A DNA stretch of 64,000 bases, from positions 11,625,923 through 11,689,922 of the forward strand of contig CP137683.1 in the NCBI GenBank assembly GCA_037976565.1, in the 5' to 3' direction. How positions within the stretch are numbered: position 1 is the first letter of the stretch; each line of letters starts with the position of its first letter. Origin of the DNA: Mesocentrotus franciscanus. Taxonomy: Eukaryota > Echinodermata > Echinoidea > Camarodonta > Strongylocentrotidae. Below, piece after piece: positions 48,289 through 53,826 of the stretch. The translations under genes were made by a program, and so were the position numbers. The notes under the pieces were generated by a model. It had not been told where the DNA came from. It worked only from the letters and a program-made list of their open reading frames with translations, and made no database searches.

Positions 48289-50807
48289 AGGGAGAGATAG
48301 GGTTAGGGTTTAATAGTGTTCGCGATTGGGTTTTATGATAGAGCTGAGGTTAAATACCATGCTTGGACCAGGGTTGAAGTTGATGGAATCAGCGCCATCA
48401 GCACAACTCAACACTGATGGCGCTACATCGCATCTCATTCGGGCACCATACACAATTCTTCGAAAATATACATGCAGGTCGATGTACAATGGTTTATTGT
48501 GAAAACACGATTGCAAATTTTTTCTAAAATCAACCTAAAGTAATTTCAATAGCTCTCCTCCATCGCTTGTTTAAATGTTCGAACATTGCAATGACATATC
48601 ATGTAATCCGAACCGTGAACAAAAAACATCTCCCTGATCAGATAGGACGTTAAATGGATGTCTTTGTGGGGAGGGGAGCAGAGCCGCCACCTACGCACAT
48701 AAAGAACCAACTGCAATCTTTGTAAAAAGTGTAGGGGGGGGGGGTTCCAGGTAAAGTGATGATACACCTCTACATCCCAATCAGTTATACCAGGAGGAGA
48801 GACCTGAACGTGTACAGTAACTGAATTCGCTTTCCCCTCCCAGACACAGATGCTCAATAATAAATAATTTTTTCTATGGGAATATTAAAGAGTATTTGAA
48901 TTACCCGAATTTCAATATTATTTCAAGTTTTTGCGATTGTGTTGAATAGAGTTATGAGCAAAATTGGGAAGAGGGGGACCAACGTTAAATATGGGGTAGC
49001 TATAGCACATTACAGAAAGAATAAGATACGGGGAATGAGAGATTGAATCTGGACAGATAAATATACAGGGAGGTCCAGAAAAGAAGGAACTAGCATGTCA
49101 CAAATTCACAGTAACCAGCAGAAGGAGACTTTTTTTCACATTAAAAAATAAAAAGAGATTGACAAAATTTGGTTAAAAGATTTTTGTTTTAGGAGGCGCA
49201 TTTTGTGACGCAAGATGGAAGATAAACGTTTGTCCAAGAGCAATTAAACTGCGTTCTAATTAATTCTTTGAAGTTCATGTAGGCCTATGTCTTTTACAAA
49301 TAATTAAAAACGCCTAGAGAAAAGGACAAAATGTGGTGTGTAGGCCCAATGTTCGGTTAGCGTTCAATCTTACATTTATTACAGCTTGCCTAAAACTCAG
49401 GGACAGTGCAGTCTCTGAAAATACACAATGATATGTTATATATTTTCTGCAAAAATGTGTCTAGAATTTAAAAAAAATTACTCAACCAGTTTTGGTAAAT
49501 GTGGTGTCATTTTTCTTCTAAAAAAAATCTACTGTTACCGTTATGATTTGCCCTGCATTTTTTTAAAGTATGCTTGTTGGGCTTTTTTATGGGCCACCCT
49601 GTAAAGGACACTTTACAATGATGTTGAAAAAGTAAAAAGGGAAAGCATCAGAGATTTTTCGGTAAAATATATGTTGTAAATATGTTACACAAAGCTCTTT
49701 GAAGCTTAACCGATCAGGAACAATAGAGGGCGCGTGTCACATACTGCTGTGCCGGGCAGCGTCATTTTTTTCTGCGGCACAGATTGGGGCTTTTTTTTAA
49801 AAAGAGGTCTTGATTTAACCCTAGCCCTAACCCTAACCCTAACCCTAACCCTAAACTTTCCCATAGGCTCAACACGCACCTAACCCCAATCTGTGCCGCA
49901 GAAAAAAATAACGCTGCCGGGCAGGCACAAAACCATATACGCCGTGTTATGACCAAATCAAACCAAGTTGGAAAAACCTCTGTGGATAGATGGCTCTGCG
50001 CCAAAACCGACTCCAGACCGATCAATTCTTGGTCATTCACCGCAAAAAATATTCATTTCCGGTGTGTTGTTCTGTCGTCGGTCTCATCCGTGTTGCAAAC
50101 AATTAACGATTAACATGATTAACGTTGTGATTCTAAAACTATGAAGTTATACATGGCTCCTCAGCTGTGATACACAACAGGGATGTTATGTTCTGAAATT
50201 TGAGTACCGATACACACTGATTTGGACCTTCATTTGTCAAAATAGTCCTGAAAATCATAATTGACATACTTTATTTGTAACGCATTTGAGAGAATGTTAC
50301 AACAAACGTACTCCAAATTATTTGACTACCTTCAGCTTAACAATGTGCAAACCTCGGTTTATACAAGTTTCAGCTTTTGAGTTAACAATCAAAAGTTACA
50401 TGGTGGCCATATATCGAATAAAGGAAATCTGAATATTAGATTACCTTTAAAACCGTAATCACCAATGTTTATTATTGTATTGATTTCAGCATATAAAAAT
50501 CCATAAGGACAAGCACATTTGATTCAAGAGGCAGATTTTTTTTGGGCACAATTGTTGACCGGTGTAATTCATGAAGGTAGTCGACCTGATACGGTTTTAG
50601 GCACTTACCATTGATGACAATGGAAGGGATCTTTTGCTTCCGTCTAAGTCTCGGTGACGGTCGGGGTGACGATCTCGGCGATGATCTCGGTGATGCCCAC
50701 AGGCTTTTCGCTGATCCGACGACAGGAGACCGTGGTCGCTGATATCGGGCTGCTAGATCCTGAAAGTCAGGGTTGGGACAAGATTTCCTTCGTCTCAGGA
50801 AATCCAT
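1076..50807 (-). CDS. BTB/POZ-BACK domain protein, serine/acidic-rich tail (five coding exons, whole gene)
   Basis: Joining minus-strand exons 50609-50807, 4452-4737, 3836-4086, 2476-2633 and 1076-1975 gives 1794 nt, or 597 residues plus a TAG stop. Every junction has GT and AG ends, and phases 1, 2, 1, 0 match across introns. Residues 1-66 are basic and rich in SPR repeats. About 117-255 form a BTB domain (PELCDVTFLVGE, then the AVRAILAARSRIFHKLLYS helix, then FRQLIQYCHTGCV). About 256-370 form a BACK domain (LLLRSAEKYIQYKSTKSLVQK, then VARLILSRDEL). The rest is a Ser/Thr-rich linker and an Asp/Glu run near 530-540. BTB-BACK proteins commonly act as adaptors for CUL3 ubiquitin ligases or in synaptic and cytoskeletal complexes; substrate specificity cannot be read here. 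The layout resembles Drosophila serine-enriched protein (gprs), but I did not verify that. Intron 1 is about 45.9 kb, so a missed in-phase exon inside it is possible. Confidence 0.82.
2476..2633 (-). CDS. Exon 4 of the BTB-BACK gene (BTB/BACK junction)
   Basis: The acceptor is TTATTCTTAG above 2633 and the donor AAG|GTATGT below 2476, giving 158 nt. The reading GLMNASDHYGLDELRRACMS is the typical end of a BTB domain, and LLLRSAEKYIQYKSTKS starts the BACK helices. At about 52 codons it is too short to stand out as an ORF; it is supported by phase (1 in, 0 out) and family fit. Confidence 0.85.
2977..3465. mobile_element. TTAA-flanked MITE in intron 3 of the BTB gene
   Basis: The left end TTAA|AGGTATTACAAAGTTTTG is mirrored at the right by CAAAACTTTGCATTACCT|TTAA. 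The terminal inverted repeat is about 20-25 bp and the element about 481 bp, with no coding capacity. A TTAA target duplication is typical of piggyBac-type transposition; the mobilising transposase is not present here. Confidence 0.65.
3836..4086 (-). CDS. Exon 3 of the BTB-BACK gene (middle of the BTB domain)
   Basis: The acceptor is TGTCCGCAG above 4086 and the donor CTAG|GTGAGA below 3836, giving 251 nt. It encodes IFHKLLYSAARGTPRKKN, a basic insert, then the conserved BTB core IEEFDPSVFRQLIQYCHTGC. The insert between the BTB helices (about 40 residues, Lys/Arg-rich) is longer than in minimal BTB domains. Phase 2 in and phase 1 out agree with both neighbouring exons. Confidence 0.87.
4452..4737 (-). 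CDS. Exon 2 of the BTB-BACK gene (start of the BTB domain)
   Basis: The acceptor CCCCACAG lies just above 4737 and the donor CAG|GTAAAT just below 4452, giving 286 nt that enter in phase 1 and leave in phase 2. The exon encodes an acidic/serine linker, then the start of the BTB fold (FENKLGVAEDLRYLSHMPEL, CDVTFLVGETREPICAV). The last split codon (AG plus A) completes an Arg in the ARSRIFHK motif with exon 3. Confidence 0.85.
5606..6361 (+). CDS. LINE ORF1 protein (RNA-binding, nucleic-acid chaperone type)
   Basis: An intact 251-residue ORF. Residues about 80-95 look coiled-coil (RHDNRLVDIEQELRRDN) and are followed by NIIIRGVPEMPEE, the signature start of the L1-type ORF1 RRM (Transposase_22 family). 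Around residue 130, DISTSHRVGRP, then ILARFVRHDDRVRLL, match the conserved downstream part. ORF1 proteins coat LINE RNA in cytoplasmic particles. It ends in TAG at 6359-6361, in the same frame as ORF2. Confidence 0.85.
   Translation: MAAGNTFSALQVDDEISFDTTLDGIVESALDHLDRKHKDRELIGDVVKAVVAALLPMVTNINTQLQNGGSVAPALRGVMQRHDNRLVDIEQELRRDNIIIRGVPEMPEESPSQILVDVAAEAGVKIEKADISTSHRVGRPQAGKPRPILARFVRHDDRVRLLKSKRKLQGSKYDKVMVGEHLAPGRAKLLKAVKDDPGVLKAWITDGRVICILKRDGPDGRKYSISSPDDLFRLLGWSEDQLKNSRLFLDF
6392..7642 (+). pseudogene. LINE ORF2, endonuclease part (frame ends early)
   Basis: The frame encodes an APE-type endonuclease: SINVNGI (Asn motif), ICLLETKTD (catalytic Glu), GAVYLPCEG, LVGDFNSRTG (Asp/Asn), SFTCYNKNGGKSVVDYVIAS and VSDVHCPL (the final Asp-x-His). 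All expected active-site residues are visible. It has no ATG at its beginning; the first in-frame ATG falls after the NVNG motif. The frame runs off at 7642, while the continuation is one frame back from about 7612. It could be expressed only by recoding or is a mutated copy. Confidence 0.85.
7576..9351 (+). pseudogene. LINE ORF2, reverse transcriptase part
   Basis: True homology starts near 7612. Visible motifs in order: WCLGSIVPIFKNRGKDTDPD and NYRGITLLSCLGKLF (RT 1-2), EEQAGFRAGYSTTDHIF (3), AFIDYRKAFDMVDR (4, first catalytic Asp), GVRQGENLSPLLFAIYLND (5), LLYADDTLILADT (6, YADD) and FVYLGVQVNYNGSF (thumb). All catalytic aspartates remain. The frame stops at 9349-9351, while related sequence continues in other frames downstream, showing further indels. 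Confidence 0.88.
9400..9804 (+). pseudogene. LINE ORF2, C-terminal Cys/His region (frameshifted)
   Basis: It encodes LKLRLNDISKQDVMATIW, LSRFRCRSHRLPINNNRF, then CPCCDMHESGDEFHYIFVCPF, a CxxC...H...C pattern seen at the C-terminus of many LINE ORF2 proteins and probably used in RNA binding. Between 9325 and 9470 the homology moves among frames at least twice. No independent start is meant: the first codon here is TTG. Confidence 0.75.
9805..10576 (+). other. LINE 3' UTR
   Basis: AT-rich non-coding sequence from the end of ORF2 to AATAAA and the TTCTA tail, including a TTTGTTTG-rich patch near 10085-10175. No gene is seen here. Confidence 0.6.
10597..12680. other. Intronic stretch with TTA microsatellite and CT-rich tract
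   Basis: No gene recognised. It contains a (TTA)n microsatellite at about 10793-10872, a CT-rich tract at 11490-11700 ending in CACA/CGCACA repeats to about 11735, and otherwise unique AT-rich DNA. The apparent ORFs there are low-complexity translations of these tracts. Confidence 0.6.
10793..10872. repeat. (TTA)n microsatellite
   Basis: Near-continuous ATT/TTA triplets over about 80 bp, with a few interruptions at the left side. Confidence 0.9.
12681..12998. mobile_element. Non-autonomous inverted-repeat DNA element
   Basis: About 31-bp terminal inverted repeats: GGCTTACTTCGAATCATCGG from 12687 and its complement (CCGATGATTCGAAGTAAGC) at 12972-12990, both continuing to a GCGTC-type inner end. 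The 240-bp interior has no convincing ORF. The target duplication is uncertain; GACTA occurs just outside on both sides. It looks like a MITE of unassigned superfamily. Confidence 0.6.
12999..14586. other. Unannotated intronic DNA
   Basis: AT-rich; no coding sequence, RNA gene or clear repeat recognised. Confidence 0.5.
14587..14766. repeat. Long imperfect hairpin (foldback MITE-like)
   Basis: Arms of about 75 bp: GAAAGATTAACGTTCTATTCAA at 14651-14671 is mirrored from 14687 onward with a small insertion, and AGTGCGAATATTTTCAT on the left is mirrored by ATGAAAATATTTGCACT on the right. The loop is about 14 nt (TCGGCTGACGCCTC). Confidence 0.7.
14767..21515. other. Unannotated intronic DNA with a probable retroelement tail
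   Basis: No gene recognised over about 6.7 kb. It includes short AT microsatellites (for example (TA)n at 17491-17506) and an AATAAATACAATACAAT repeat at 18990-19020, following a possible polyadenylation signal, which looks like the 3' tail of a LINE or SINE. All small ORFs lack family features. Confidence 0.5.
18985..19022 (+). repeat. ATACA-type tail of a probable retroelement remnant
   Basis: AAAATAAATACAATACAAT is followed by a second near-identical unit. Such oligonucleotide tails mark the 3' ends of CR1/L2-like LINEs and dependent SINEs; the body upstream is too decayed to classify. Confidence 0.4.
21520..21677. mobile_element. Foldback MITE, copy 1 (GTTGCATAAAACTTACC family)
   Basis: About 75-bp arms nearly fill the 158-bp element. 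The left begins GCCCCGTTGCATAAAACTTA, and the right end GTAAGTTTTGTGCAACGGG mirrors it. A related copy at 62881-63039 shares arms and centre (CAATCAAAATCAAGGTTTCC, inverted). Confidence 0.8.
21672..21772 (-). repeat. SINE 3' body fragment
   Basis: CACCCATTTACATCTGGGTG, then GACAAATGTAGATTACCGTC, then AAGGACGTTAGTGTCGGGCT match the same body found at 27070, 27800, 34300 and 51060. The tRNA-like head is missing. It directly abuts the foldback MITE. Confidence 0.6.
22000..22082 (+). repeat. Retroelement 3' tail (AACTATG repeats)
   Basis: GAAATAAAATTAACTATGAA is followed by another CTATGAACTA unit, an oligonucleotide tail after a polyadenylation-like signal. The upstream body is not recognisable. 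Confidence 0.4.
22083..23495. other. Unannotated intronic DNA
   Basis: AT-rich; no gene, RNA or repeat recognised. Confidence 0.5.
23496..24040 (+). mobile_element. MITE-like dispersed repeat, copy 1
   Basis: The left part (AAATCCAACCTTGATAGTAA, then AAATCAGAGAAGCATATTGG, TGAAAGTTTATGAAATCGGA) and right part (TCATAACTCTCTTATTATTG, TATTTCAAACTTTCGCC, AAGTTGGATTGCCCTT) recur in inverse orientation at 59529-59953. The two halves are themselves distantly inverted, both carrying AAAGTTT and a CCAACCT-type end. No coding potential. Confidence 0.6.
24048..24225. repeat. (CT)n microsatellite tract
   Basis: About 180 bp of nearly pure pyrimidine CTCT with minor interruptions on the plus strand. The ORFs across it are low-complexity artefacts. 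Confidence 0.9.
24226..26970. other. Intronic DNA with pyrimidine-rich tracts
   Basis: No gene recognised. It includes CT-rich sequence at 25010-25310, a (CT)n tract at 25972-26080 with a duplicated TTTCTTTTCTGTCCATCTC unit, and (CA)n at 26142-26170. Confidence 0.55.
26985..27130 (-). repeat. SINE 3' body fragment
   Basis: ATAATAATG...CCCATGGAAGCCTTACCAGC, then AGGTACCCATTTACACCAGG, then GTGGATTAATT match the other SINE bodies in the window. It is truncated before the tRNA-like head. Confidence 0.55.
27207..27770. mobile_element. Large foldback element, Penelope-like candidate, with 12-bp target duplication
   Basis: The 12-mer ATGATTAATTAT occurs at 27207-27218 and 27759-27770. Inside, arms at about 27258-27421 and 27593-27758 are inverted copies (ATACAGTAGCCTTGCGGGTG mirrored at the right end). 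The left end has about 39 nt not mirrored on the right. The centre holds a perfect 28-bp hairpin (27426-27453 with 27471-27498) and a tandem 61-bp duplication (27471-27531, 27532-27592). CTGACGA at 27458-27464 and GAAAC at 27483-27487 resemble the core of a hammerhead ribozyme as found in Penelope-like elements, but the intervening stem is poor. Classification is inference. Confidence 0.55.
27864..28067. mobile_element. Palindromic MITE nested in the SINE head/body junction
   Basis: Left end TACACGGCAAATTCGTTTGC and right end (complement) TACAAAGCAAATTCGTTGTG. Further in, TTACACAGGGGTTGTGTTAA is mirrored by TTAACACAACCCCTGTGTAA. It interrupts the SINE between TCCTGCC and AAGAACGTTAGT, which are contiguous in other copies. 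Confidence 0.7.
28150..30262. other. Unannotated intronic DNA
   Basis: No gene recognised. Around 28195-28290 there are three imperfect GATTAGCGCAGGTGTAATAA units in tandem; otherwise unique sequence. Confidence 0.5.
28200..28285. repeat. Short tandem repeat, about 33 bp unit
   Basis: GATTAGCGCAAGTGTAATAA, GAATAGCGCAGGTGTAATAA and GATTAGCGCAGGCGTATTAA follow one another within 75 bp. Confidence 0.65.
30263..30472. repeat. Near-perfect 105-bp tandem duplication
   Basis: The unit begins GATGCATGGCCCTACGTGTT at 30263 and again at 30368. The copies differ by only a base or so at the end. The unit is divisible by three, so an ORF runs through both, but nothing suggests coding function. Confidence 0.9.
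31297..31681. mobile_element. TTAA-flanked MITE
   Basis: Left TTAA|AGAGAAGGTTGAGTTCTGG and right CCAGAACTCAACTTTATCT|TTAA form a terminal inverted repeat of about 19 bp with TTAA on both outer sides. Length 385 bp; non-coding. Confidence 0.65.
32249..32541. mobile_element. Long-armed foldback element
   Basis: Arms of about 120 bp (32249-32369 and 32418-32541) with high identity: AAAGACTAAGATCGACTTAA, CCACTGGTTGCTCTCACC and TCTCTCAAGGGAC all recur inverted. The loop is about 48 nt. It could fold into a very stable hairpin RNA. Confidence 0.85.
32542..34284. other. Unannotated intronic DNA with ATA/AAT microsatellite
   Basis: No gene recognised. (ATA/AAT)n repeats lie at about 33995-34105. 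Confidence 0.55.
34285..34480 (-). mobile_element. tRNA-derived SINE copy
   Basis: The body matches the others (GATACCCATTTAACACCTGG, GGCACATGTAGATTAATG), then a head on the minus strand with TGTGGTCTACTGGATACGTC at 34419-34438 as the A-box-like part. The B-box is degenerate (GACTCGAAAC region). Confidence 0.6.
36900..37175. repeat. Unclassified dispersed repeat, copy 1
   Basis: AATCAACCTGAGGCAATTTC, then AATGTGCGAAC and TACGTAATCCGAACATGA, recur as diverged matches around 48525-48620 in the same order and orientation. Confidence 0.4.
37563..37606. repeat. (TA)n microsatellite
   Basis: About 44 bp of alternating TA with a single C interruption. Confidence 0.9.
38168..38209. repeat. (ACT)n microsatellite
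   Basis: About 13 perfect ACT triplets. Confidence 0.9.
40490..40800. repeat. GA-rich polypurine tract
   Basis: Long purine-rich sequence, mostly GAGA/GGGA, on the plus strand. The two overlapping minus-strand ORFs of 76-175 residues are Ser/Pro/Leu low-complexity translations of it. Confidence 0.85.
40990..41527 (+). mobile_element. TTAA-flanked MITE, GGTACTATGTCCC family, copy 1
   Basis: Left TTAA|AGGTACTATGTCCCATT; right GGGACATAGTATCT|TTAA. Length 530 bp inside the TTAAs. It is nearly full-length homologous, in opposite orientation, to 47283-47798. The 94-residue ORF inside is matched by a frameshifted one in the other copy, so coding is unlikely. Confidence 0.8.
41722..42221. other. 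Assembly gap of exactly 500 N
   Basis: A run of N of conventional length, so the true size is unknown. The 17-mer AGAACCTTTGCTCGTAT ends at 41721 and is repeated immediately after the gap at 42222-42238. Open frames across it are meaningless. Confidence 0.99.
42239..43138. other. Unannotated intronic DNA
   Basis: No gene or clear repeat recognised. Confidence 0.5.
43139..43578. repeat. 36-bp minisatellite carrying CCAAT motifs (about 12 units)
   Basis: Degenerate tandem units of about 36 bp with consensus AGCCAATCACAGCTTGCTGG followed by CATAATGTCAACTGAT. At least six units keep a perfect CCAATCA. Units vary in length near 43380-43400 and decay at the right end. Confidence 0.88.
43579..46774. 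other. Intronic DNA with LINE tail and TA repeats
   Basis: No gene recognised. It contains TTTATTTATTTATTTG near 44160, (TA)n at 44958-44989, a TTCAA-type LINE tail at 45068-45090 and a GC-rich restriction-site cluster at 45495-45514. Confidence 0.5.
44750..45090 (+). repeat. LINE 3' end fragment with TTCAA tail
   Basis: GTGATTGGAAACAAATAAAG is followed by TTCAATTCAATTTAATTCAA, a typical 3' end of a CR1-like LINE. The upstream sequence is pyrimidine-rich and interrupted by a TA microsatellite. The left boundary is approximate. Confidence 0.5.
46775..47286. mobile_element. TTAA-flanked MITE (GGGGAAGTTCATCC type)
   Basis: Left TTAA|AGGGGAAGTTCATCC and right GGGTGGATTTCCCT|TTAA form an imperfect terminal repeat. 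Inner segments AAATCAAACACAAATTG and CAATTTGTGTTTGATCG are also inverted. The right-hand TTAA is shared with the next element. Confidence 0.6.
47283..47798 (-). mobile_element. TTAA-flanked MITE, GGTACTATGTCCC family, copy 2
   Basis: Left TTAA|AGGTACTATGTCCCATT; right AATGGGACATAGTACCT|TTAA. About 508 bp inside the TTAAs and homologous to copy 1 in inverse orientation. It shares its left TTAA with the neighbouring MITE. Confidence 0.8.
47934..48240 (+). pseudogene. LINE reverse-transcriptase C-terminal fragment
   Basis: The frame reads RDRVTNEEVRDI, then HLTGEHLRDILEGKMGGKHN, then GGRQRNERCSYL. The RVTNEEV and LRDILEGKxxGKRxRGRxR patterns are characteristic of the region after the RT domain in many animal LINEs. 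Upstream the frame enters a degenerate GTTTAG/GGGTTAGG stretch. A second copy of the same region is at 61141-61330. Confidence 0.7.
48236..48300. repeat. (GA)n microsatellite
   Basis: About 50 bp of GAGA, bordered by GGGTTAGGGTTT at 48299. Confidence 0.9.
48525..48620. repeat. Unclassified dispersed repeat, copy 2
   Basis: AATCAACCTAAAGTAATTTC...AATGTTCGAAC...TGTAATCCGAACCGTGA matches 36900-37175 in order, diverged. Confidence 0.4.
48621..49746. other. Unannotated intronic DNA
   Basis: No gene or clear repeat recognised; one G11-12 homopolymer near 48734. Confidence 0.5.
49748..49928. repeat. Inverted repeat enclosing a telomere-type CCCTAA array
   Basis: Arms GCCGGGCAGCGTCATTTTTT plus CTGCGGCACAGATTGGGG at 49752-49791 are mirrored at 49882-49922. 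Between them AACCCTAGCCCTAACCCTAA and further CCCTAA units form about six repeats at 49817-49854. TTAGGG is the usual metazoan telomere unit; this copy is internal. Confidence 0.85.
49929..50608. other. Intron 1 end, unannotated
   Basis: No repeat or gene recognised besides the splice donor of the BTB gene at its upper edge. Confidence 0.5.
50609..50807 (-). CDS. Exon 1 of the BTB-BACK gene (start codon, basic SPR-rich head)
   Basis: ATG at 50805-50807 opens a 66-codon stretch beginning MDFLRRRKSC and containing repeated S-P-R units, ending PSIVIN plus one base. The donor follows at 50608 (G then GTAAGT), a strong consensus. The leftover phase-1 base joins exon 2 to give an Asp codon. Upstream on the minus strand a pyrimidine-rich stretch and CAG end at 50829, so this exon may start at 50828 with the 5' UTR continuing in an upstream non-coding exon. 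No promoter was identified. Confidence 0.8.
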
Positions 50808-50884
50808 GTTTTCTTGGGTGCTCTTAAACTGAATTGGGAATCAAAGGAATGCACGTTTGTTGATTTTAATAGTGTAGTAGTTTA

Positions 50885-50985
50885 ATAGTAATAATGATAA
50901 TAATAATGATAATGATAATAATAATAATAAAAATAACAGTAAATAATAATAATGATAATAATAATAATAATAATTATAATAGTGT
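50885..50985. repeat. AAT/ATAATG microsatellite
   Basis: Imperfect AAT/ATG triplets over about 100 bp, immediately upstream of exon 1 of the BTB gene. Confidence 0.85.
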
Positions 50986-51044
50986 CTTCTTGTATAGAGT
51001 CTATGTCTGTCAAACGTAACACTCCTGGCGATTTAGCATTTTAT

Positions 51045-51206
51045 TGATCAATTCTTGCCAGGTACACATTTACCTCACATGGAGCAGGGCAAATGTAGAT
51101 TAATGTCTTGCCGAAGGACGTTTATTTGCTGCGACAGGGATTCGAACCTCGTGACCTGTGGTTCACATTCCGGCGACTTATCTACTAGACCACAACATCT
51201 CCATAT
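51045..51206 (-). mobile_element. tRNA-derived SINE copy
   Basis: Body GCCAGGTACACATTTACCTC and GCAAATGTAGATTAATGTCT, then (minus strand) B-box AGGTTCGAATCCCTGTCGCA at 51130-51149 and A-box-like GTGGTCTAGTAGATAAGTCG at 51176-51195. Confidence 0.75.
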
Positions 51207-51959
51207 GTCTTGGAGACTGAATTTTATACTGAACAAAAATGTTGTCTTTAGAATCATCTTCACCATGCCGAGTTGCCTGTCACTTCAATTTGTAGTATGT
51301 AGTTATATCATTCGTATGCGTTTTTGTATCCATTATGTTTGTTCTTTGTTAAAAAGAAATGTAAAATTAAGCTTAATGGCTGACACACGCATTCAAATAA
51401 ATGTACCATTACACAACACGTTCATTTCCAATGACGTTAAAGAGTATATCATTGATGGTAAATTTCGGTTGAAGAGTACGTTGAAAAAATCAACATAAAT
51501 TTTCTTTTGAACTTCATTACAATATCACGTCGATATTTTTTGTTCACCTTTTTTCTAAAGAAGGGTATAATTTTTCAGCAGGGGCTGCGACCCAGGAGGA
51601 CCGGGGGAAATTCCACCACTATATTTTAAGAAAAAAACGTTAATATACTATACCAATCACATTGTATACATATAGTGCTTTTCAGTGCACCGTTTTAGTA
51701 TCCCAAAATCATCTTGCTCGATCGCTGAAAAAGAGTTAGAGTCTCTACTACCGTGATGATGAAATCATTTACATGTATGTAGGGTCGGCGTATCAATGGG
51801 CTGGTTTGACCCCTCTCTCCATGCTCACTGTAAAAATGATCTCAGGGACCCCCCCCCCCAAAAAAAAAGACATTGCAAGATCTTTCCCAAATACCAAAGG
51901 GGCCTCTTGCCTATTAAAATCCGTCAAAACATACATTAGGAATGTGTTGTTGTTTTTGT
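51207..51959. other. Unannotated DNA upstream of the BTB gene
   Basis: No gene recognised; one C9/A8 junction near 51850. Confidence 0.5.
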
Positions 51960-52097
51960 TTGTTTGTTTAGTAACAAGAACAAACAAATTGTGCTCTCTC
52001 GGCTGTTTCTACATTTCTCCTTTACATAAGAGTCGTAAAGGAAGCGAGCGCTTATTCACATCGAAACAGAAACATTAACATTTGCATAGAATATCAG

Positions 52098-53445
52098 ATG
52101 CCTAGTCAATGGAAACATGCACGTGTCACGCCAATTTACAAATCGGGTGACAAAACTTGCATGGAGAATTATCGACCTATATCAGTTATCCCTATATTTG
52201 CGAAAATTATGGAAAAGGTTGTGTACAATCAGATTCACGATTATCTAACCAATAATGAAATTCTATCTGATTGTCAGTCGGGATTTGGGCCTTTACATTC
52301 TACTGTGAGTGCCTTTCTTAACGTTACAGATAAATGGTTGGATGTAATTGATAAGGGAAATATTGTTGGGTTGGTGATGATAAACTTTAAAAAAGCGTTT
52401 GATACGGTCGATCATTGTATTTTATTGCAAAAATTAGAAATGTATGGATTTGATAAATTGTCATTAGAATGGTTTAAAAATTACTTTAATGAAAGATATC
52501 AGTTTACATCTGTGAATGGTTATCTATCTGAAAAGAGACATATTATTGTGGTGTCCCGCAGGGCTCGCTTTAGGGCCCACTGTTATTCACTCTTTTTGCC
52601 AATGATATGCCAAAATGTGTTAAATGTTGTGAAGTCGCACTGTATGCTGACGATACATGCTTATATACATCAACAAAAGATCCACAGGAAGCTGTACGTA
52701 ATTTGAATAATGACCTAATAAGTTTATCTAATTGGTTATCTGAAAATAAGCTGATAGTTAATCTGAAAAAATGTGAGGCCATGTTCATGGGAACAGCTCA
52801 ACGTCTGAAGAAAATGCAACATGAATTTGATAACTCTGATATCTTTATTGATGGCATAAAAATGCAACAAGTCGAATGTTGTAAATATTTGGGAGTCGTT
52901 ATCGATAGGAATTTGCAGTGGAAAAATCACGTTGAATATGTTAACAAAAAAGTTATAAAATATATTTATCTTCTGAGAACACTCCGACCATACATTAACC
53001 AAAATACGGCACTTTTGGTCTACAAAACCATCTTGCAAAGCCATTTTGATTACTGCAGTCCTGTTTTGGACAAATTCTACAAAATAGAGCACTTCGTACA
53101 GTTTTAAATGTGGATTATTTATTTCCTTCAAATGATTTGTACCGATTACTAAAACTAGACCGTCTGAATGAGCGTTGGTCAAAACACCTAGCTTGTATCA
53201 TGTATCGATCAATTCACAAGCTCTGCCCAACCTATCTTAGCAATTTTTTTTCTTTCCATCAATTAAACTATAATACAAGATCTGGCCCACGTAAATTGAA
53301 ACTTACCCAACCCAAAACGAATTACGGTAAACGATCACTTGTCTATCGAGGTTCAAAGCTGTGGAATTCACTTAGTACCATCGCTCAATCAGTAGTCTCA
53401 ATCCAAGCATTTAAACGCTTCCTTCAGAGTAACCCAGTCAGATGA
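52098..53445 (+). pseudogene. Reverse transcriptase of the truncated LINE (frameshifts and a stop)
   Basis: Motifs in order: SQWKHARVTPIYKSGDK, NYRPISVIPIFAKIMEKV, DCQSGFGPLHSTVSAFL, VMINFKKAFDTVDH (4), a displaced GVPQGS-type motif near 52550 followed by a TAG within Leu-Gly, ALYADDTCLYTS (6), KYLGVVIDRNLQWKNHV and HFDYCSP. The frame changes near 52545 and again near 53070. The C-terminal block RSGPRKLKLTQPKTNYGKRS ends by 53445. Clearly inactive. Confidence 0.85.
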
Positions 53446-53758
53446 TTTATTTTATTCTGTTTTGATTGTTTTATATGCAACAATTTTATACTTGGTTTTC
53501 TCTCTCGCCTCTCTATTCCTTGTCTCTTTCTTTCCCTATCCTGCACATTTCTGTTTTTTCTTAATGCAAATATAATAATTTCGTTTGTTGTTTTTGTTTG
53601 CTTGTTTATCATTGTAATCATATTTCAAATGTATTTTATCAACAATTTGTATTTTTACCTTGTAGATGGACCCCTTTGAAGACCAGCTTTTAGCTGAAAA
53701 GGGTGATCCTTCCCATGTGTGGAAAATAAATAAATAAAATAAATAAAATAAAATGCCT
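52098..53758 (+). mobile_element. 5'-truncated CR1/L2-like LINE with TSD
   Basis: It begins inside the RT domain at 52098 and ends with an AATAAATAAATAAAAT tail at about 53725-53753. ATGCCT at 52098-52103 and 53753-53758 is the probable target duplication. The unit-B paralogue shows what an unfilled site looks like. Confidence 0.8.
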
Positions 53759-53826
53759 GTACACAAATAAATAAAGAAGTATTTGGCGATAAATCATATT
53801 GTAGTATACAAATAATACACAGCAGT

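Larger units (their letters stand above)
4738..50608 (-). other. Intron 1 of the BTB-BACK gene (about 45.9 kb, repeat-packed)
   Basis: It is bounded by donor GTAAGT at 50608 and acceptor CAG at 4738. The phase match between the flanking exons (1/1) is the evidence for the join. It contains a large LINE, at least three TTAA MITEs, several foldback elements, SINE remains and a sequence gap. No other exon with recognisable coding content was seen inside it. Confidence 0.7.
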
